A DNA stretch of 46,602 bases from Lactiplantibacillus plajomi (GTDB taxonomy: Bacteria > Bacillota > Bacilli > Lactobacillales > Lactobacillaceae): NCBI RefSeq assembly GCF_005405405.1, contig NZ_BJDZ01000023.1, positions 1 through 46,602 of the forward strand, written 5' to 3'. Position 1 is the stretch's first letter. Each line of letters opens with the position of its first letter. The notes beneath the pieces were generated by a model. That model did no database searches, had not been told where the DNA came from, and worked only from the letters and a program-made list of their open reading frames with translations. This document shows, piece after piece, positions 8,768-17,049 of the stretch. The position numbers and the translations under genes are program-made.

Positions 8768-8977
8768 ATGAATAAATTGATTTGGGCGCTACGACTGGGG
8801 ATCGTCGCCTTTGGTGGATTGCTGATTTTCGAATCGCTACACGCGCCGAAACCGGCACAGCCACGCGTTTACGTGGTGAACCCGGCTGAAACAATCACGC
8901 CGAAAACGCCACAAGCACACCAACGGATTCAAGCAGTGCAAAACATGTTGACGGAACCGGTCGCCGTTTTTCGTTAG
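8768..8977 (+). CDS. Small single-pass membrane or exported protein, unknown
   Basis: A 69-residue protein that I do not recognise. It begins with Lys/Arg-flanked hydrophobic residues (about 4-24, IWALRLGIVAFGGLLIF) acting as a membrane anchor or uncleaved signal. A Pro/Ala/Gln-rich tail follows, predicted to lie outside the membrane. A strong GGGGGGA ribosome site 6 bases before the ATG and a dedicated terminator argue that it is real. About 240 bases of AT-rich sequence precede it, including a tiny possible leader ORF (8701-8718: ATG, four codons, stop) with its own GGAG. Confidence 0.65.
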   Translation: MNKLIWALRLGIVAFGGLLIFESLHAPKPAQPRVYVVNPAETITPKTPQAHQRIQAVQNMLTEPVAVFR

Positions 8978-8997
8978 ACTGAATACACAATAATAAA

Positions 8998-9043
8998 GAA
9001 TGACCGCTTAGAAGAAAGCCTTCCAAGCGGTCGTTCTTTATTA
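8998..9043. terminator. Shared terminator between convergent small genes
   Basis: A stem of 17 positions with one mismatch (8998-9014 with 9020-9036, loop AAAGC) is followed by TTTATTA. It lies between the small membrane-protein gene and the minus-strand gene ending at 9048. Confidence 0.8.
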
Positions 9044-9047
9044 GGTC

Positions 9048-9431
9048 TTACAGGTAGTCGTAGATCGTTTCAATCAAGTCGTCGCTGGATGAAATTAATT
9101 GCCGGTTCAGTGAAATTAAATAACTCGGATTTAACGGGTTAACGATATTATGAAAGGTATCTTGAATGAGACAGCCAGTTAGTGTGATGGTTTTATCGTG
9201 ATTTTGGACGATCACGTTGAAACTATGCGCGCCGTTGGTGACGATTACGCTGGCGCCGGTTAAATGCGTCAAGTTTAGGCCCAGTGCCGCGGTCGAGTCG
9301 GTCAGTCCAATTGCCCCAGTCTTTTTAATCAATTGCAAACACTGATCGATGCGCTTTAGCGCGGTGTACATTGAAAATTTGGATGCGTGCATCGAATTAC
9401 GCCGTAAATAAGGTCCCACAACTAAGTTCAT
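9048..9431 (-). CDS. Hypothetical protein, 127 residues
   Basis: I do not recognise this protein. It is mainly soluble in appearance, with alternating beta-like segments (ASVIVTNGAHSFNVIVQNHD, TITLTGCLIQD) and two helical parts (KFSMYTALKRIDQCLQLIKK and a C-terminal LIETIYDYL). The start at 9431 has GGGGGA a few bases upstream; the longer reading to 9467 does not. It is monocistronic, convergent with the small membrane-protein gene, and lies downstream of ndk on the same strand but beyond the ndk terminator. Confidence 0.6.
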   Translation of the reverse strand: MNLVVGPYLRRNSMHASKFSMYTALKRIDQCLQLIKKTGAIGLTDSTAALGLNLTHLTGASVIVTNGAHSFNVIVQNHDKTITLTGCLIQDTFHNIVNPLNPSYLISLNRQLISSSDDLIETIYDYL

Positions 9432-9579
9432 TAAAAGTCCCCCAACCTTTATTGATAGCTCCAGCATACTGGTTGGAAGTGGTTTGTGCGAAAATATCGA
9501 CGGATTGGGTGCGTTAATTGGGTCACCTTACCGGTTAGCTTTGTTTAATTGCCTAACAACGCGTACCTGGTGGAATAAA

Positions 9580-9607
9580 AAAGTAGGTGCGGGCAAGCAC
9601 CTACTTT
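9580..9607 (-). terminator. Terminator of ndk
   Basis: An 11-bp stem (9580-9590 with 9597-9607, loop GGGCAA), read on the minus strand, is followed by a run of T. It lies about 100 bases past the ndk stop. The 9432-9704 interval otherwise holds only promoter sequence for the gene ending at 9048. Confidence 0.75.
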
Positions 9608-9704
9608 CGTTTCCATATGATAATCAACCAAACGGACGGCCAAAGTTAGCCGGTGTTAATGCGCACCAGCTAGTCGTCTTTTGAAACGCGCGCTCAAGTT
9701 ACGA

Positions 9705-10169
9705 TTAATTTTTTTGCGGCTTTAAAGGTTTCCGCGACGAAACCGCCAGTTCTGGGAACCAGATGGCAATCTCGTGGTGGGCGTTCTCACGACTATCAGA
9801 GGTATGAACGATGTTCCGTAAGATCCCGTCCGCGTAATCGTGGGCAAAGTCGCCGCGAATCGTTCCCGGTAGCGCGTCGGCTGGCCGGGTATTGCCGGCT
9901 AAGCGGTGCACGGCTTTAACGACGTTGGTCCCACTAACGATGATTGCTACTAACGGCCCTTCCATCATGTACGTTGCGATTTCGTTGAAGTAGGGTTTCT
10001 CGACTTGTTCATTATAGTGAGCTTCGAGCTGCTCCTTGGTTGCTTTCACAACTTTGAGTGCTGAAATTTGGAACCCTTTGCGTTCGAGTCGCGAAATGAT
10101 GTTACCAATGTGACCTTCCGCAACGCCATCTGGTTTAACAAGAACGAGTGTCTTTTCTGAATTTGCCAT
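9705..10169 (-). CDS. ndk: Nucleoside diphosphate kinase
   Basis: A 154-residue enzyme that moves the gamma phosphate of ATP onto other nucleoside diphosphates through a phosphohistidine. Family signatures are the N-terminal KTLVLVKPDGVAEGHIGNII and the catalytic-His region LRNIVHTSDSRENAHHEIAIWF. The C-terminal tail, rich in Lys and Pro (SSRKPLKPQKN), is slightly longer than usual. The start at 10169 has GAGGAGG 9 bases upstream. Many lactobacilli lack or carry divergent ndk genes, but all core motifs are present here. Confidence 0.93.
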   Translation of the reverse strand: MANSEKTLVLVKPDGVAEGHIGNIISRLERKGFQISALKVVKATKEQLEAHYNEQVEKPYFNEIATYMMEGPLVAIIVSGTNVVKAVHRLAGNTRPADALPGTIRGDFAHDYADGILRNIVHTSDSRENAHHEIAIWFPELAVSSRKPLKPQKN

Positions 10170-10306
10170 AACGTAGAACCTCCTCAAGCAAAGTAAGCGC
10201 TTTTTTAATTAAATTGTAGGTGAAATCGCTGAGTGCGTCAACTATATTTCCAAGCTTTCTGAAACAACGCGGTTGGTTCCGCTTTCGCTTTTCAAAGTAA
10301 ACCCGC

Positions 10307-10312
10307 TATAAT
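10307..10312 (+). promoter_or_regulatory. -10 box of the DUF2252 gene
   Basis: A consensus TATAAT lies 31 bases upstream of the ATG at 10344. No strong -35 box is visible at the usual distance (TTTCGC at 10283-10288 is the best, with an 18-base spacer). Confidence 0.5.
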
Positions 10313-10343
10313 GGGGGTAAGTTTATAAAGAGGGATTGATTTT

Positions 10344-11693
10344 ATGCCACCACTTGATTTAACACATATTCGACAACGGCATACGGTTGCCGAATTAATT
10401 GCACTCGGTAAGGCGCGCCGACAAAAAACGTCGTTTGAACAACTCGGGACGTTTATTCCGGTCGACAGAAACGCGGGCGACTACTTGCGGCGGGTACGGG
10501 CCATGCTGGTACCGGAGCTCTTACCGTTACGGCGCGAGCGGATGGCGGCCTCGGCCTTCGCTTTTTTCCGGGGGTCGGTTGAATTGATGGACGATGATTT
10601 GGACTATCAGCGGACTAGCGATATCCCCGCCGTGGTTTGTGGTGATGCGCACGTTGGTAACTTTGGCTTCTACGCCTCGCCTGAACGCCGCTTGGTCTTT
10701 GACCTGAACGATTTTGATGAAGCGGGTATCCACCCGTTTGAATGGGATTTGCGCCGCTTGTTAGTCAGCATTATTTTGGCGGCCCGCGACGTTGGCTTCA
10801 AACCGAAAAAGGTGGATAAGCTGGTACGAACGGCCAGTGCGAGTTACCGTGAAGCCTTGGCACAGATGTTCGACCAAACGACGCTGGACCGCTTTTACCG
10901 CGATAACGAAGTGCAGGCCGTCTTGAATTTCGGTGGGGATACGCCGGAAACCGTCGACTTTATTGCTGACTTGGTTAAGAAGGCGCAAAAGCGCAATTCG
11001 GAACAGGTCGTGCGTAAGTTTACGGTCACCAATAGTCGTGGGGAACGGCAATTTAAAGATAACCCGCCACGTTCGGTGCACGTCGACGCCGCAACGACCC
11101 GCGCCATTAAGGACGGCATCAAGGAATACCTACTCAACGTTCGTACCGACGTTGCGCTCTTGTTATCGCAATACGAGGTGACCGATATTATTCGGCACAG
11201 TGTCGGGGTCGGGAGTTTCGGGTCACTGTGTTACTTAGTTTTACTGACGAGTACCGATGGTAGCCACATGGTTTTGCAAATTAAGGAAGCCCTACCCACC
11301 CGGAAAGTCGGTAGTCAGTCTCGGCAACCACTGACGGCCGCACTCGAGCTCTCCGAAGGGCAACGGATCGTGAGTGCCCAGCGCATCTTACAAGCCACGT
11401 CGGACGTCTTTTTGGGTTACTTCCAGATGCAAAATAAGAGCTTTTACGTCCGGCAGTTCCGCGATATGAAGGAATCAATCGATATGACGACCCTCGACTG
11501 GGGGCAGTTCTCAGCCTACGTGACGACCTGCGCGATGATTCTAGCCAAGGCCCACGCTCAAAGCCCGACCGCTGCGATGATTCGCGGTTACGTGGGGCAC
11601 TCAACCAAGTTTGATGAGGCGATGGCTAAGTGGGCGGCCGCCTACGTGCAACAAGTCGAGGTAGATTACCAAGACTTTTTGGACAACCCGTAA
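10344..11693 (+). CDS. DUF2252 family protein
   Basis: A 449-residue protein of the DUF2252 family. The motif VVCGDAHVGNFG followed by VFDLNDFDEAGIHPFEWDL is the hallmark and recalls the catalytic loop and metal-binding Asp of aminoglycoside-phosphotransferase-like kinases. The true substrate is unknown. A second conserved part (GVGSFGSLCYLVLL, then LQIKEA with a Lys) resembles the nucleotide-binding lobe, out of the usual order. The gene is monocistronic with its own promoter, divergent from ndk. Confidence 0.88.
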   Translation: MPPLDLTHIRQRHTVAELIALGKARRQKTSFEQLGTFIPVDRNAGDYLRRVRAMLVPELLPLRRERMAASAFAFFRGSVELMDDDLDYQRTSDIPAVVCGDAHVGNFGFYASPERRLVFDLNDFDEAGIHPFEWDLRRLLVSIILAARDVGFKPKKVDKLVRTASASYREALAQMFDQTTLDRFYRDNEVQAVLNFGGDTPETVDFIADLVKKAQKRNSEQVVRKFTVTNSRGERQFKDNPPRSVHVDAATTRAIKDGIKEYLLNVRTDVALLLSQYEVTDIIRHSVGVGSFGSLCYLVLLTSTDGSHMVLQIKEALPTRKVGSQSRQPLTAALELSEGQRIVSAQRILQATSDVFLGYFQMQNKSFYVRQFRDMKESIDMTTLDWGQFSAYVTTCAMILAKAHAQSPTAAMIRGYVGHSTKFDEAMAKWAAAYVQQVEVDYQDFLDNP

Positions 11694-11746
11694 TCCTTGT
11701 AGGATCAATGGTTACCCGATTATTTTAGTATTTCAAGTCATTATGA

Positions 11747-11789
11747 TTGCGCTTTAACGATTGTTTGGTATACTTACTATTAGTAAGTA
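11747..11789 (+). promoter_or_regulatory. FMN reductase promoter with perfect 19-bp palindrome
   Basis: A -35 box TTGCGC (11747-11752) and -10 box TATACT (11769-11774) are 16 bases apart. The palindrome TACTTACTATTAGTAAGTA (11771-11789, arms of 9, centre T) covers the -10 box and the start point. A repressor bound here would block initiation. This type of site is used by small winged-helix repressors such as MarR/HxlR, but none is encoded next to it. Confidence 0.75.
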
Positions 11790-11825
11790 GATGATAATAT
11801 TGATTTTGAAAGGATTGTTAAAACG

Positions 11826-12374
11826 ATGACAAAATATGGTGTAATTGTAGGTTCTATTCGTAAAAATTCTTATTCTAAAGGGGTGGCTGATGCGATCGTT
11901 GCTGGTTTGCCAGCTGACGCGGACGTGACGTACTTGAACATCGCTGATTTACCGCTTTATAACCAAGATCTTGATGAAAACTCGCCGGCCGCGTACACGA
12001 CTTTCCGGAAGGCCGTTGCCGAACAAGACGCAATTATTTTTGTCACTCCGGAACATAATCGTAGCATTCCGGCCGCACTGAAGAACGCCCTCGACGTTGC
12101 GTCACGTCCTTGGGGTCAAAGCGTTTGGGGTGGGAAGCCGGCCCTGGTTGCGTCACAATCGATTTCGGGCATTTCCGGTGTGCTTGCCAACCACGTTTTA
12201 CGGCAATCCCTGGTCTTCTTAGACATGCCAACGATGCAACAACCAGAACTCTACATTGCTAACACCGATAAGTTAGCGGATGAAACGGGCAAGATTACCA
12301 ATGAAAGTACCCAATCATTCTTGGCAGGGGCTGGTAAGCAGTTCAGCGAATTTGCTGCTAAATTTATTAACTAA
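11826..12374 (+). CDS. NADPH-dependent FMN reductase
   Basis: A 182-residue flavodoxin-fold reductase. The N-terminal GVIVGSIRKNSYSKGVADAI and the central FVTPEHNRSIPAALKNALD are the FMN-binding motifs of the NADPH:FMN reductase / azoreductase-like family. It probably supplies reduced flavin or reduces quinones or dyes in the cytoplasm. The gene is monocistronic under a palindrome-covered promoter, which suggests induction by a redox or chemical signal (inference). It ends at a terminator shared with map. Confidence 0.9.
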   Translation: MTKYGVIVGSIRKNSYSKGVADAIVAGLPADADVTYLNIADLPLYNQDLDENSPAAYTTFRKAVAEQDAIIFVTPEHNRSIPAALKNALDVASRPWGQSVWGGKPALVASQSISGISGVLANHVLRQSLVFLDMPTMQQPELYIANTDKLADETGKITNESTQSFLAGAGKQFSEFAAKFIN

Positions 12375-12391
12375 TTAAGACGTGCCAACTT

Positions 12392-12430
12392 AAAACGGAC
12401 GTCCTGGTCATTGACCGGGGCGTCCGTTTT
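12392..12430. terminator. Bidirectional terminator
   Basis: The stem AAAACGGACG (12392-12401) pairs with CGTCCGTTTT (12421-12430) around an inner imperfect stem. It lies between the convergent FMN reductase and map genes. Confidence 0.8.
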
Positions 12431-12441
12431 TTACACAATCA

Positions 12442-13233
12442 TTATTTTTTCCAGAGGTACTTTGCGTCCATGTCGTGGTCGAAAGAGGATAAGATCTTAG
12501 GACCGTCGTTGGTAATGACGATGGTGTGTTCGTATTGGCAGCTTAAGCTACCATCAAGCGTCCGCACCGTCCAACCGTCATCGGCGGTTTCACCGGAACG
12601 CCAGTCGCCAATGTTGACCATGGGTTCGATGGTGATGGTCATGCCGGCCTTTAAACGGGTGCCGTGACCCGCTTCACCGTAATGGGGAACGTCGGGCTTT
12701 TCGTGCATCGTCGGGCCAATGCCGTGACCGATGTATTCGCGCACGACGCCGTAACCCATTTCGTTTTCGGCGTAATTTTGAATGGCCCAGCCAATGTCAC
12801 CGATCCGGTTGCCGACAACGGCTTGGTCGATTCCGAGGTAGAGTGACTTCAGCGTCACGTCCATCAACTTCTTAACTTCTGGTGACGGGGTGCCGGCCAC
12901 GAAGGCGTGGCAGGAATCACTCAGGTAACCGTGGTAATTAATGACCGTATCGACTTTCAGTAAGTCGCCGTCCTTGACCAGAATGTCCTTGCTTGGGCAA
13001 CCGTGGCAAATCATGTCGTTAACACTGACGCAGGTTGAGTATTTATAACCTTCAAAGTTCAATTCACCAGGGGTGGCGTCGTGGTCGGTGATGTATTCGT
13101 ACGCGAAATGGTCAACGTCCCAAGTCGTAATCCCGGGTTTAATGTAATCTTCTAGGGCGTGGAAGAGACCAACCATAATGTCGCTGGCTTCTTGCATCCC
13201 TTGAATCTCACGATCTGATTTAAGCGTTATCAT
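12442..13233 (-). CDS. map: Methionine aminopeptidase, type I
   Basis: A 263-residue enzyme that removes the initiator methionine from new proteins. All five metal ligands of the family can be placed: the two Asp in KVDTVINYHGYLSDSCHAF, the His of EYIGHGIG, the Glu in ITIEPMVN and the Glu in CQYEHTIV. The start at 13233 has GGAGG 5 bases upstream. Its own promoter (TTGTCG and TATACT, 17-base spacer) lies at 13286-13314. The insert around SGETADDGWTVRTLDGS is typical of Lactobacillales. Confidence 0.93.
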   Translation of the reverse strand: MITLKSDREIQGMQEASDIMVGLFHALEDYIKPGITTWDVDHFAYEYITDHDATPGELNFEGYKYSTCVSVNDMICHGCPSKDILVKDGDLLKVDTVINYHGYLSDSCHAFVAGTPSPEVKKLMDVTLKSLYLGIDQAVVGNRIGDIGWAIQNYAENEMGYGVVREYIGHGIGPTMHEKPDVPHYGEAGHGTRLKAGMTITIEPMVNIGDWRSGETADDGWTVRTLDGSLSCQYEHTIVITNDGPKILSSFDHDMDAKYLWKK

Positions 13234-13285
13234 GTGAGCCTCCAAAAAATATTAAATATATTGTTGTTCAAAAATGTCCACTACT

Positions 13286-13314
13286 AGTATACAGCAACCA
13301 TTAACGGGCGACAA
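13286..13314 (-). promoter_or_regulatory. Promoter of map
   Basis: On the minus strand, -35 TTGTCG (13309-13314) and -10 TATACT (13286-13291) are spaced by 17 bases and lie 53 bases upstream of the map start. Confidence 0.6.
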
Positions 13315-13432
13315 AATCGCTTGCCTGAAAGCGGTTGGTTGTCCGGTGGCGCGCGCTTGTTAGCGGACACTAGTTAACCAAACGGCCACTTTTTCAATGA
13401 AAAAAAGTCAAAAAAAATAACAAGCGCAAAAA

Positions 13433-13480
13433 GACCCGCTTGGCGGGGATTCTTCCGGTCGGGGAAGCGGTCTGCTCCCC
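13433..13480. other. Structured GC-rich sequence in divergent intergenic region
   Basis: Between map (minus) and pnuC (plus) lies a GC-rich island in AT-rich surroundings. It holds two short hairpins, CCCGC-TTG-GCGGG (13435-13447) and CTTCC/GGAAG (13452-13467). An alternative pairing of GGGGA (13445-13449) with TCCCC (13476-13480) would break the first. On the minus strand the first hairpin is followed by TCTTTTT, as in an intrinsic terminator, although the next gene's promoter lies further downstream. This could be a small RNA gene or an attenuator; I do not recognise the family. Confidence 0.4.
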
Positions 13481-13518
13481 TGATTTGAAAAAATAAGGCT
13501 TTTCATCGTCAAAGATAA

Positions 13519-13527
13519 TGATACAAT
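13519..13527 (+). promoter_or_regulatory. Extended -10 promoter of pnuC
   Basis: TGA-TACAAT at 13519-13527 is an extended -10 element. The resulting leader of about 100 bases contains the small hairpin CACTAC/GTAGTG around 13550-13567. No strong -35 box is seen. Confidence 0.55.
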
Positions 13528-13634
13528 ATATAGTGTTGTTTCGAACGGAACCACTACATATGGTAGTGTACTGTGATAGTTGGCCAACTAAACAGCGACA
13601 ACCGCAATTTTTTCACGGAAAGAGGAACTTGATT

Positions 13635-14411
13635 TTGACTCACTATTTGAAATTCTTATCGCACCAATTGAAAGGTTGGCCACAACAAAATTACTACTTA
13701 TTCTTCTTTAGTTTGGGTTGTCAGGTGATGACTTTAGTCAACGCCCCAATTACAACGTTATCCATTCTAACATTTATCGGAACCACTTTGGGGGTTCTTT
13801 GCGTGTTAGCCATCAACGCGGCGAAATCGGTCAACGGCTGGTTAGGGTTGATTTCAGCGGCCTGCTTCATCGTGGTTGGCTTCTCAGCTAAGAACTACCT
13901 GAGTATCGGTGAACAGTTAGCTTACGTGGTTACGCTGGATATCCCGGTCTTGCTGAGTGCCGGTTGGAACGTTAACATGGTTTCCAAGATTCGGAAATTT
14001 ACCGGGCGGACCTGGATCATCGCGATTGTTGCTACCATCGTGGTTTACGGAATCTCCGGTTACCTGATTGGTGCTTTGACCGATGACCCGCGGCCGTGGG
14101 TCGATGCGATTAGCTTCGCCATTTGCTTAACTGCCGGTGTAATCTGCTTCTTGCGGTACAACAACCAGTATTTCTGGTGGGTCGCTTCTGGATTGGCACA
14201 AATGGTTTTGTGGTTCATTTCGTTCCGGCAGGGTTCGGCAACGCTGGCAATGTTTATTAATAGTTCGATCTACTTGATCAACGATATCCTAGCCTTCACC
14301 GTCTCACCTTGGTATAATAAACGTGAGCGTGCGCGGCTGATTGCACAGGAACAGGCCGCCGCTGATGAGGCTGCCACGATTGATTCGGCTAGTTTCAGTA
14401 CCAACCATTAA
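13635..14411 (+). CDS. pnuC: Nicotinamide riboside transporter PnuC
   Basis: A membrane protein of about 258 residues with seven or eight predicted transmembrane segments and the family features WNVNMVSKIRKFTGRTW and the late segment FWWVASGLAQMVLWF. PnuC proteins let nicotinamide riboside into the cell for NAD synthesis; trapping depends on a kinase not seen here. The start is set at the TTG at 13635, with AGAGGAA about 10 bases upstream. A reading from the ATG at 13518 would start inside the promoter and give an odd hydrophilic extension. The gene is monocistronic with its own terminator. Confidence 0.88.
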   Translation: MTHYLKFLSHQLKGWPQQNYYLFFFSLGCQVMTLVNAPITTLSILTFIGTTLGVLCVLAINAAKSVNGWLGLISAACFIVVGFSAKNYLSIGEQLAYVVTLDIPVLLSAGWNVNMVSKIRKFTGRTWIIAIVATIVVYGISGYLIGALTDDPRPWVDAISFAICLTAGVICFLRYNNQYFWWVASGLAQMVLWFISFRQGSATLAMFINSSIYLINDILAFTVSPWYNKRERARLIAQEQAAADEAATIDSASFSTNH

Positions 14412-14433
14412 AATTAGTTAACCTTGATACACT

Positions 14434-14464
14434 AAGCGTCCGGATAAAACCGGACGCTTTTTTA
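14434..14464 (+). terminator. Terminator of pnuC
   Basis: A perfect 10-bp stem (AAGCGTCCGG at 14434-14443 with its complement at 14450-14459), a 6-base loop and a T run. Confidence 0.88.
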
Positions 14465-14579
14465 CGGCTTTTGAAACATGTATAGACATCTCATACAGCT
14501 TGTACGGCTTAAAAATATAAGTTAATTAACCGTATAAACGTTGATATATCAGCATTTTAAAAATATTAATCGTTAAGCG

Positions 14580-14628
14580 TTGACAGCTTATCTAAACAAG
14601 TTTATTATCATTTTTGAAAACGTTAACA
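14580..14628 (+). promoter_or_regulatory. tre operon promoter and perfect cre box
   Basis: The -35 box TTGACA (14580-14585) and -10 box TATTAT (14603-14608) have a 17-base spacer. TTGAAAACGTTAACA at 14614-14628 matches the CcpA cre consensus at every position and covers the start point. Upstream at 14478-14540 are several GTAT/ATAC half-sites (ATGTATAGACAT, TTGTACGG, CCGTATAA) that could be the TreR operator; this part is uncertain. Confidence 0.8.
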
Positions 14629-14644
14629 GAAAGGGGTTGCTTGG

Positions 14645-15373
14645 ATGCTTAACAAGTCTGCGTTAGTGTACGACGATTTAAAGCAAAAAATTGATCAAGA
14701 AGTTTACAAACTTGGGACGTATTTGCCAAGCGAAAACCAGCTTTGTGCACTTTACGGTATCTCGCGTGAGACCGGACGCAAGGCCTTAGCCGGATTGGCC
14801 GACAACGGTTATATTCAAAAAATTCGCGGGAAGGGGTCGCTGGTCATCGAACACCGCCAGTACGCGTTCCCAGTATCGGGTATCGTGAGTTATAAGGAGC
14901 TGGCCCATAAATTGAACGTTACGACGACCAACATCGTTTACGAATTCGAGCCACAAGCCAGCCTGCCGTACGGGTCGTTTGCAAGCCTGGGTGGCGAGCA
15001 GACGACGGTACCGGTTACGGCGATTAAGCGGGTCCGGGTCCTGAACGGTGAGCCGGACATTATCGACAAGGACTACATTTTGAAGTCGGTCGTCCCGAAC
15101 TTACCGCGGCGAGCCGCTGAAGATTCGTTGTACGCCTACTTTGAACAGGAACTCGGGTTAGCGATTAGTTATGCCACTAAGGAAATTACGATGGAACCGG
15201 CGACGGCCGAAGACCGCGAACGCTTGCACGTTGATGACAGTATGTGGATCGCAGTCGTGCGAAGTGTGACCAGCTTAGAAGACGCCCGTGCGTTTCAGTA
15301 TACGGAATCACGACACCGCGCGGATAAATTCCGTTTCCGGGACTTTGCCCGCCGGCAACCACAACCGTTTTAA
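14645..15373 (+). CDS. treR: Trehalose operon repressor, GntR family
   Basis: A 242-residue regulator with an N-terminal GntR winged helix (YDDLKQKIDQEVYKLGTYLP, then SRETGRKALAGLADNGYIQK) and a C-terminal UTRA ligand domain from about residue 90. TreR relatives bind trehalose 6-phosphate and then release the tre operator. It is the first gene of the operon and so likely controls itself, treA and the transporter. An 18-base gap with AAAGGAG separates it from treA. Confidence 0.92.
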   Translation: MLNKSALVYDDLKQKIDQEVYKLGTYLPSENQLCALYGISRETGRKALAGLADNGYIQKIRGKGSLVIEHRQYAFPVSGIVSYKELAHKLNVTTTNIVYEFEPQASLPYGSFASLGGEQTTVPVTAIKRVRVLNGEPDIIDKDYILKSVVPNLPRRAAEDSLYAYFEQELGLAISYATKEITMEPATAEDRERLHVDDSMWIAVVRSVTSLEDARAFQYTESRHRADKFRFRDFARRQPQPF

Positions 15374-15390
15374 CACGAAAGGAGTCGCTC

Positions 15391-17034
15391 ATGACTGAAT
15401 TATCGAAACAAGTGATTTACCAGATTTACCCGAAGTCGTTCAAGGATAGTAACGGGGACGGCATTGGCGATTTGCGCGGAATCATTTCAGAGATCCCGTA
15501 TTTAAAGCGCTTAAACATCGACATGATCTGGTTTAACCCGTTTTTTGTTTCACCCCAAAATGACAACGGTTACGATATTGCGGATTATTACCGGATCGAC
15601 CCGATGTTCGGGACGATGGCTGATTTTGAGGAATTGGTTGCGAAGTTGAAAGCGGCTGGTATCGGCGTCATGCTCGACATGGTGCTCAACCACACCTCGA
15701 TTCAACACGAATGGTTCCAAAAAGCGTTGGCCGGTGACGAGAAGTACCAAAAATTTTATTATATTCGGTCACCAAAAGCGGATGGTAGCTTACCGACTAA
15801 CTGGCAGTCCAAGTTTGGTGGGCCGGCGTGGGCGCCGTTCGGCAACACCGGGTTGTACTACATGCACTTATACGACCCGACGCAGGCTGACCTGGATTGG
15901 CACAATCCCGAAGTGCGCAAGGCCTGTGCCGACGTGGTGAACTTCTGGCGGCAAAAGGGGGTTCACGGGTTCCGCTTCGACGTTATCAACGTGACTGGTA
16001 AAGCCGAAGCGTTAATCGACGTTCAGCCGGGGGCCAACGAGAAGATGCTCTACACCGATACCCCGGTCGTTCACGATTATTTGAAGGAACTAAACGCGGC
16101 CAGTTTTGGTCAGGAAGCCAACAGTGTAACGGTTGGTGAAATGTCATCCACGACGATTCCGAACAGTATCGGCTATACCGTGCCCGACAATCACGAACTG
16201 TCGATGGTCTTTAACTTCCACCACTTAAAGACCGACTACGATCACGGCGAAAAGTGGTCGAAAGTGCCGTTCGACTTCGATAAGTTGAAGCACTTATTAG
16301 ACGAATGGGCGGTCGGCATGAACGACGGCCACGGTTGGCAAGCGTTGTTCTGGAATAACCATGACCAGCCGCGGGCCATCAACCGTTTCGGCGATCCGGA
16401 CCATTACCGGGTTCGTTCGGCCCAACTCTTAGCGACCGTCATTCACCTGATGCGGGGGACGCCGTTCATCTACATGGGTGAAGAAATCGGCATGACCGAT
16501 CCGGATTACCAATCGATGGCCGACTACGTGGACATCGAAGCCCGTAACGCTTACGACCACTTGATTAAAACGGGCTTGAGCCCGGCCGCCGCCTTTGAAA
16601 TCGTGAAAAGTAAGGCCCGCGATAACAGCCGGACCCCGATGCAGTGGAATGGTAGCGCCACGGCCGGTTTTACCACCGGGACGCCGTGGTTGAAACCAAC
16701 TAACCAAGCGAAAATCAACGTTGAAGCCGAACTCAAGCACGGCGAGATTTTCAATTATTACCAACAACTGATCAAGCTCCGCAAAACGATGCCGATTATC
16801 AGCGACGGTGACTACCAGACGTGGCGGCTCGATGACGACCAGGTCTTCGGTTACTGGCGGACGCTCGGTCAACAGAAACTACTCGTCTTAAATAACTTTT
16901 ATCCACGGGCCACAACGGTTAAAATTCCGGGTGACATGCTGAACGCACAGGTATTGATCAGCAACGCGGCGGTCACCGTTCAACCGGACATGGTCCTACA
17001 ACCATACCAATCGATTGCACTCTGGCAAAGTTAG
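15391..17034 (+). CDS. treA: Trehalose-6-phosphate hydrolase (GH13)
   Basis: A 547-residue alpha-amylase-family enzyme that splits trehalose 6-phosphate to glucose and glucose 6-phosphate. Typical motifs appear in order: YQIYPKSFKDSNGDGIGDLRG, DMVLNHTS, GFRFDVINV with the nucleophile Asp, VTVGEMSS with the acid Glu, and FWNNHDQPR with the third Asp. Related GH13 enzymes act on isomaltose or dextrins, so the call rests on its position between treR and a trehalose-type PTS gene. AAAGGAG precedes the ATG. Confidence 0.93.
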   Translation: MTELSKQVIYQIYPKSFKDSNGDGIGDLRGIISEIPYLKRLNIDMIWFNPFFVSPQNDNGYDIADYYRIDPMFGTMADFEELVAKLKAAGIGVMLDMVLNHTSIQHEWFQKALAGDEKYQKFYYIRSPKADGSLPTNWQSKFGGPAWAPFGNTGLYYMHLYDPTQADLDWHNPEVRKACADVVNFWRQKGVHGFRFDVINVTGKAEALIDVQPGANEKMLYTDTPVVHDYLKELNAASFGQEANSVTVGEMSSTTIPNSIGYTVPDNHELSMVFNFHHLKTDYDHGEKWSKVPFDFDKLKHLLDEWAVGMNDGHGWQALFWNNHDQPRAINRFGDPDHYRVRSAQLLATVIHLMRGTPFIYMGEEIGMTDPDYQSMADYVDIEARNAYDHLIKTGLSPAAAFEIVKSKARDNSRTPMQWNGSATAGFTTGTPWLKPTNQAKINVEAELKHGEIFNYYQQLIKLRKTMPIISDGDYQTWRLDDDQVFGYWRTLGQQKLLVLNNFYPRATTVKIPGDMLNAQVLISNAAVTVQPDMVLQPYQSIALWQS

Positions 17035-17049
17035 AAATGAGGGAATAAC

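Noticed and set aside
9484-9684. Plus-strand open frame of 66 codons
   Set aside because: It crosses the ndk terminator hairpin, has no ribosome site and no recognisable composition.
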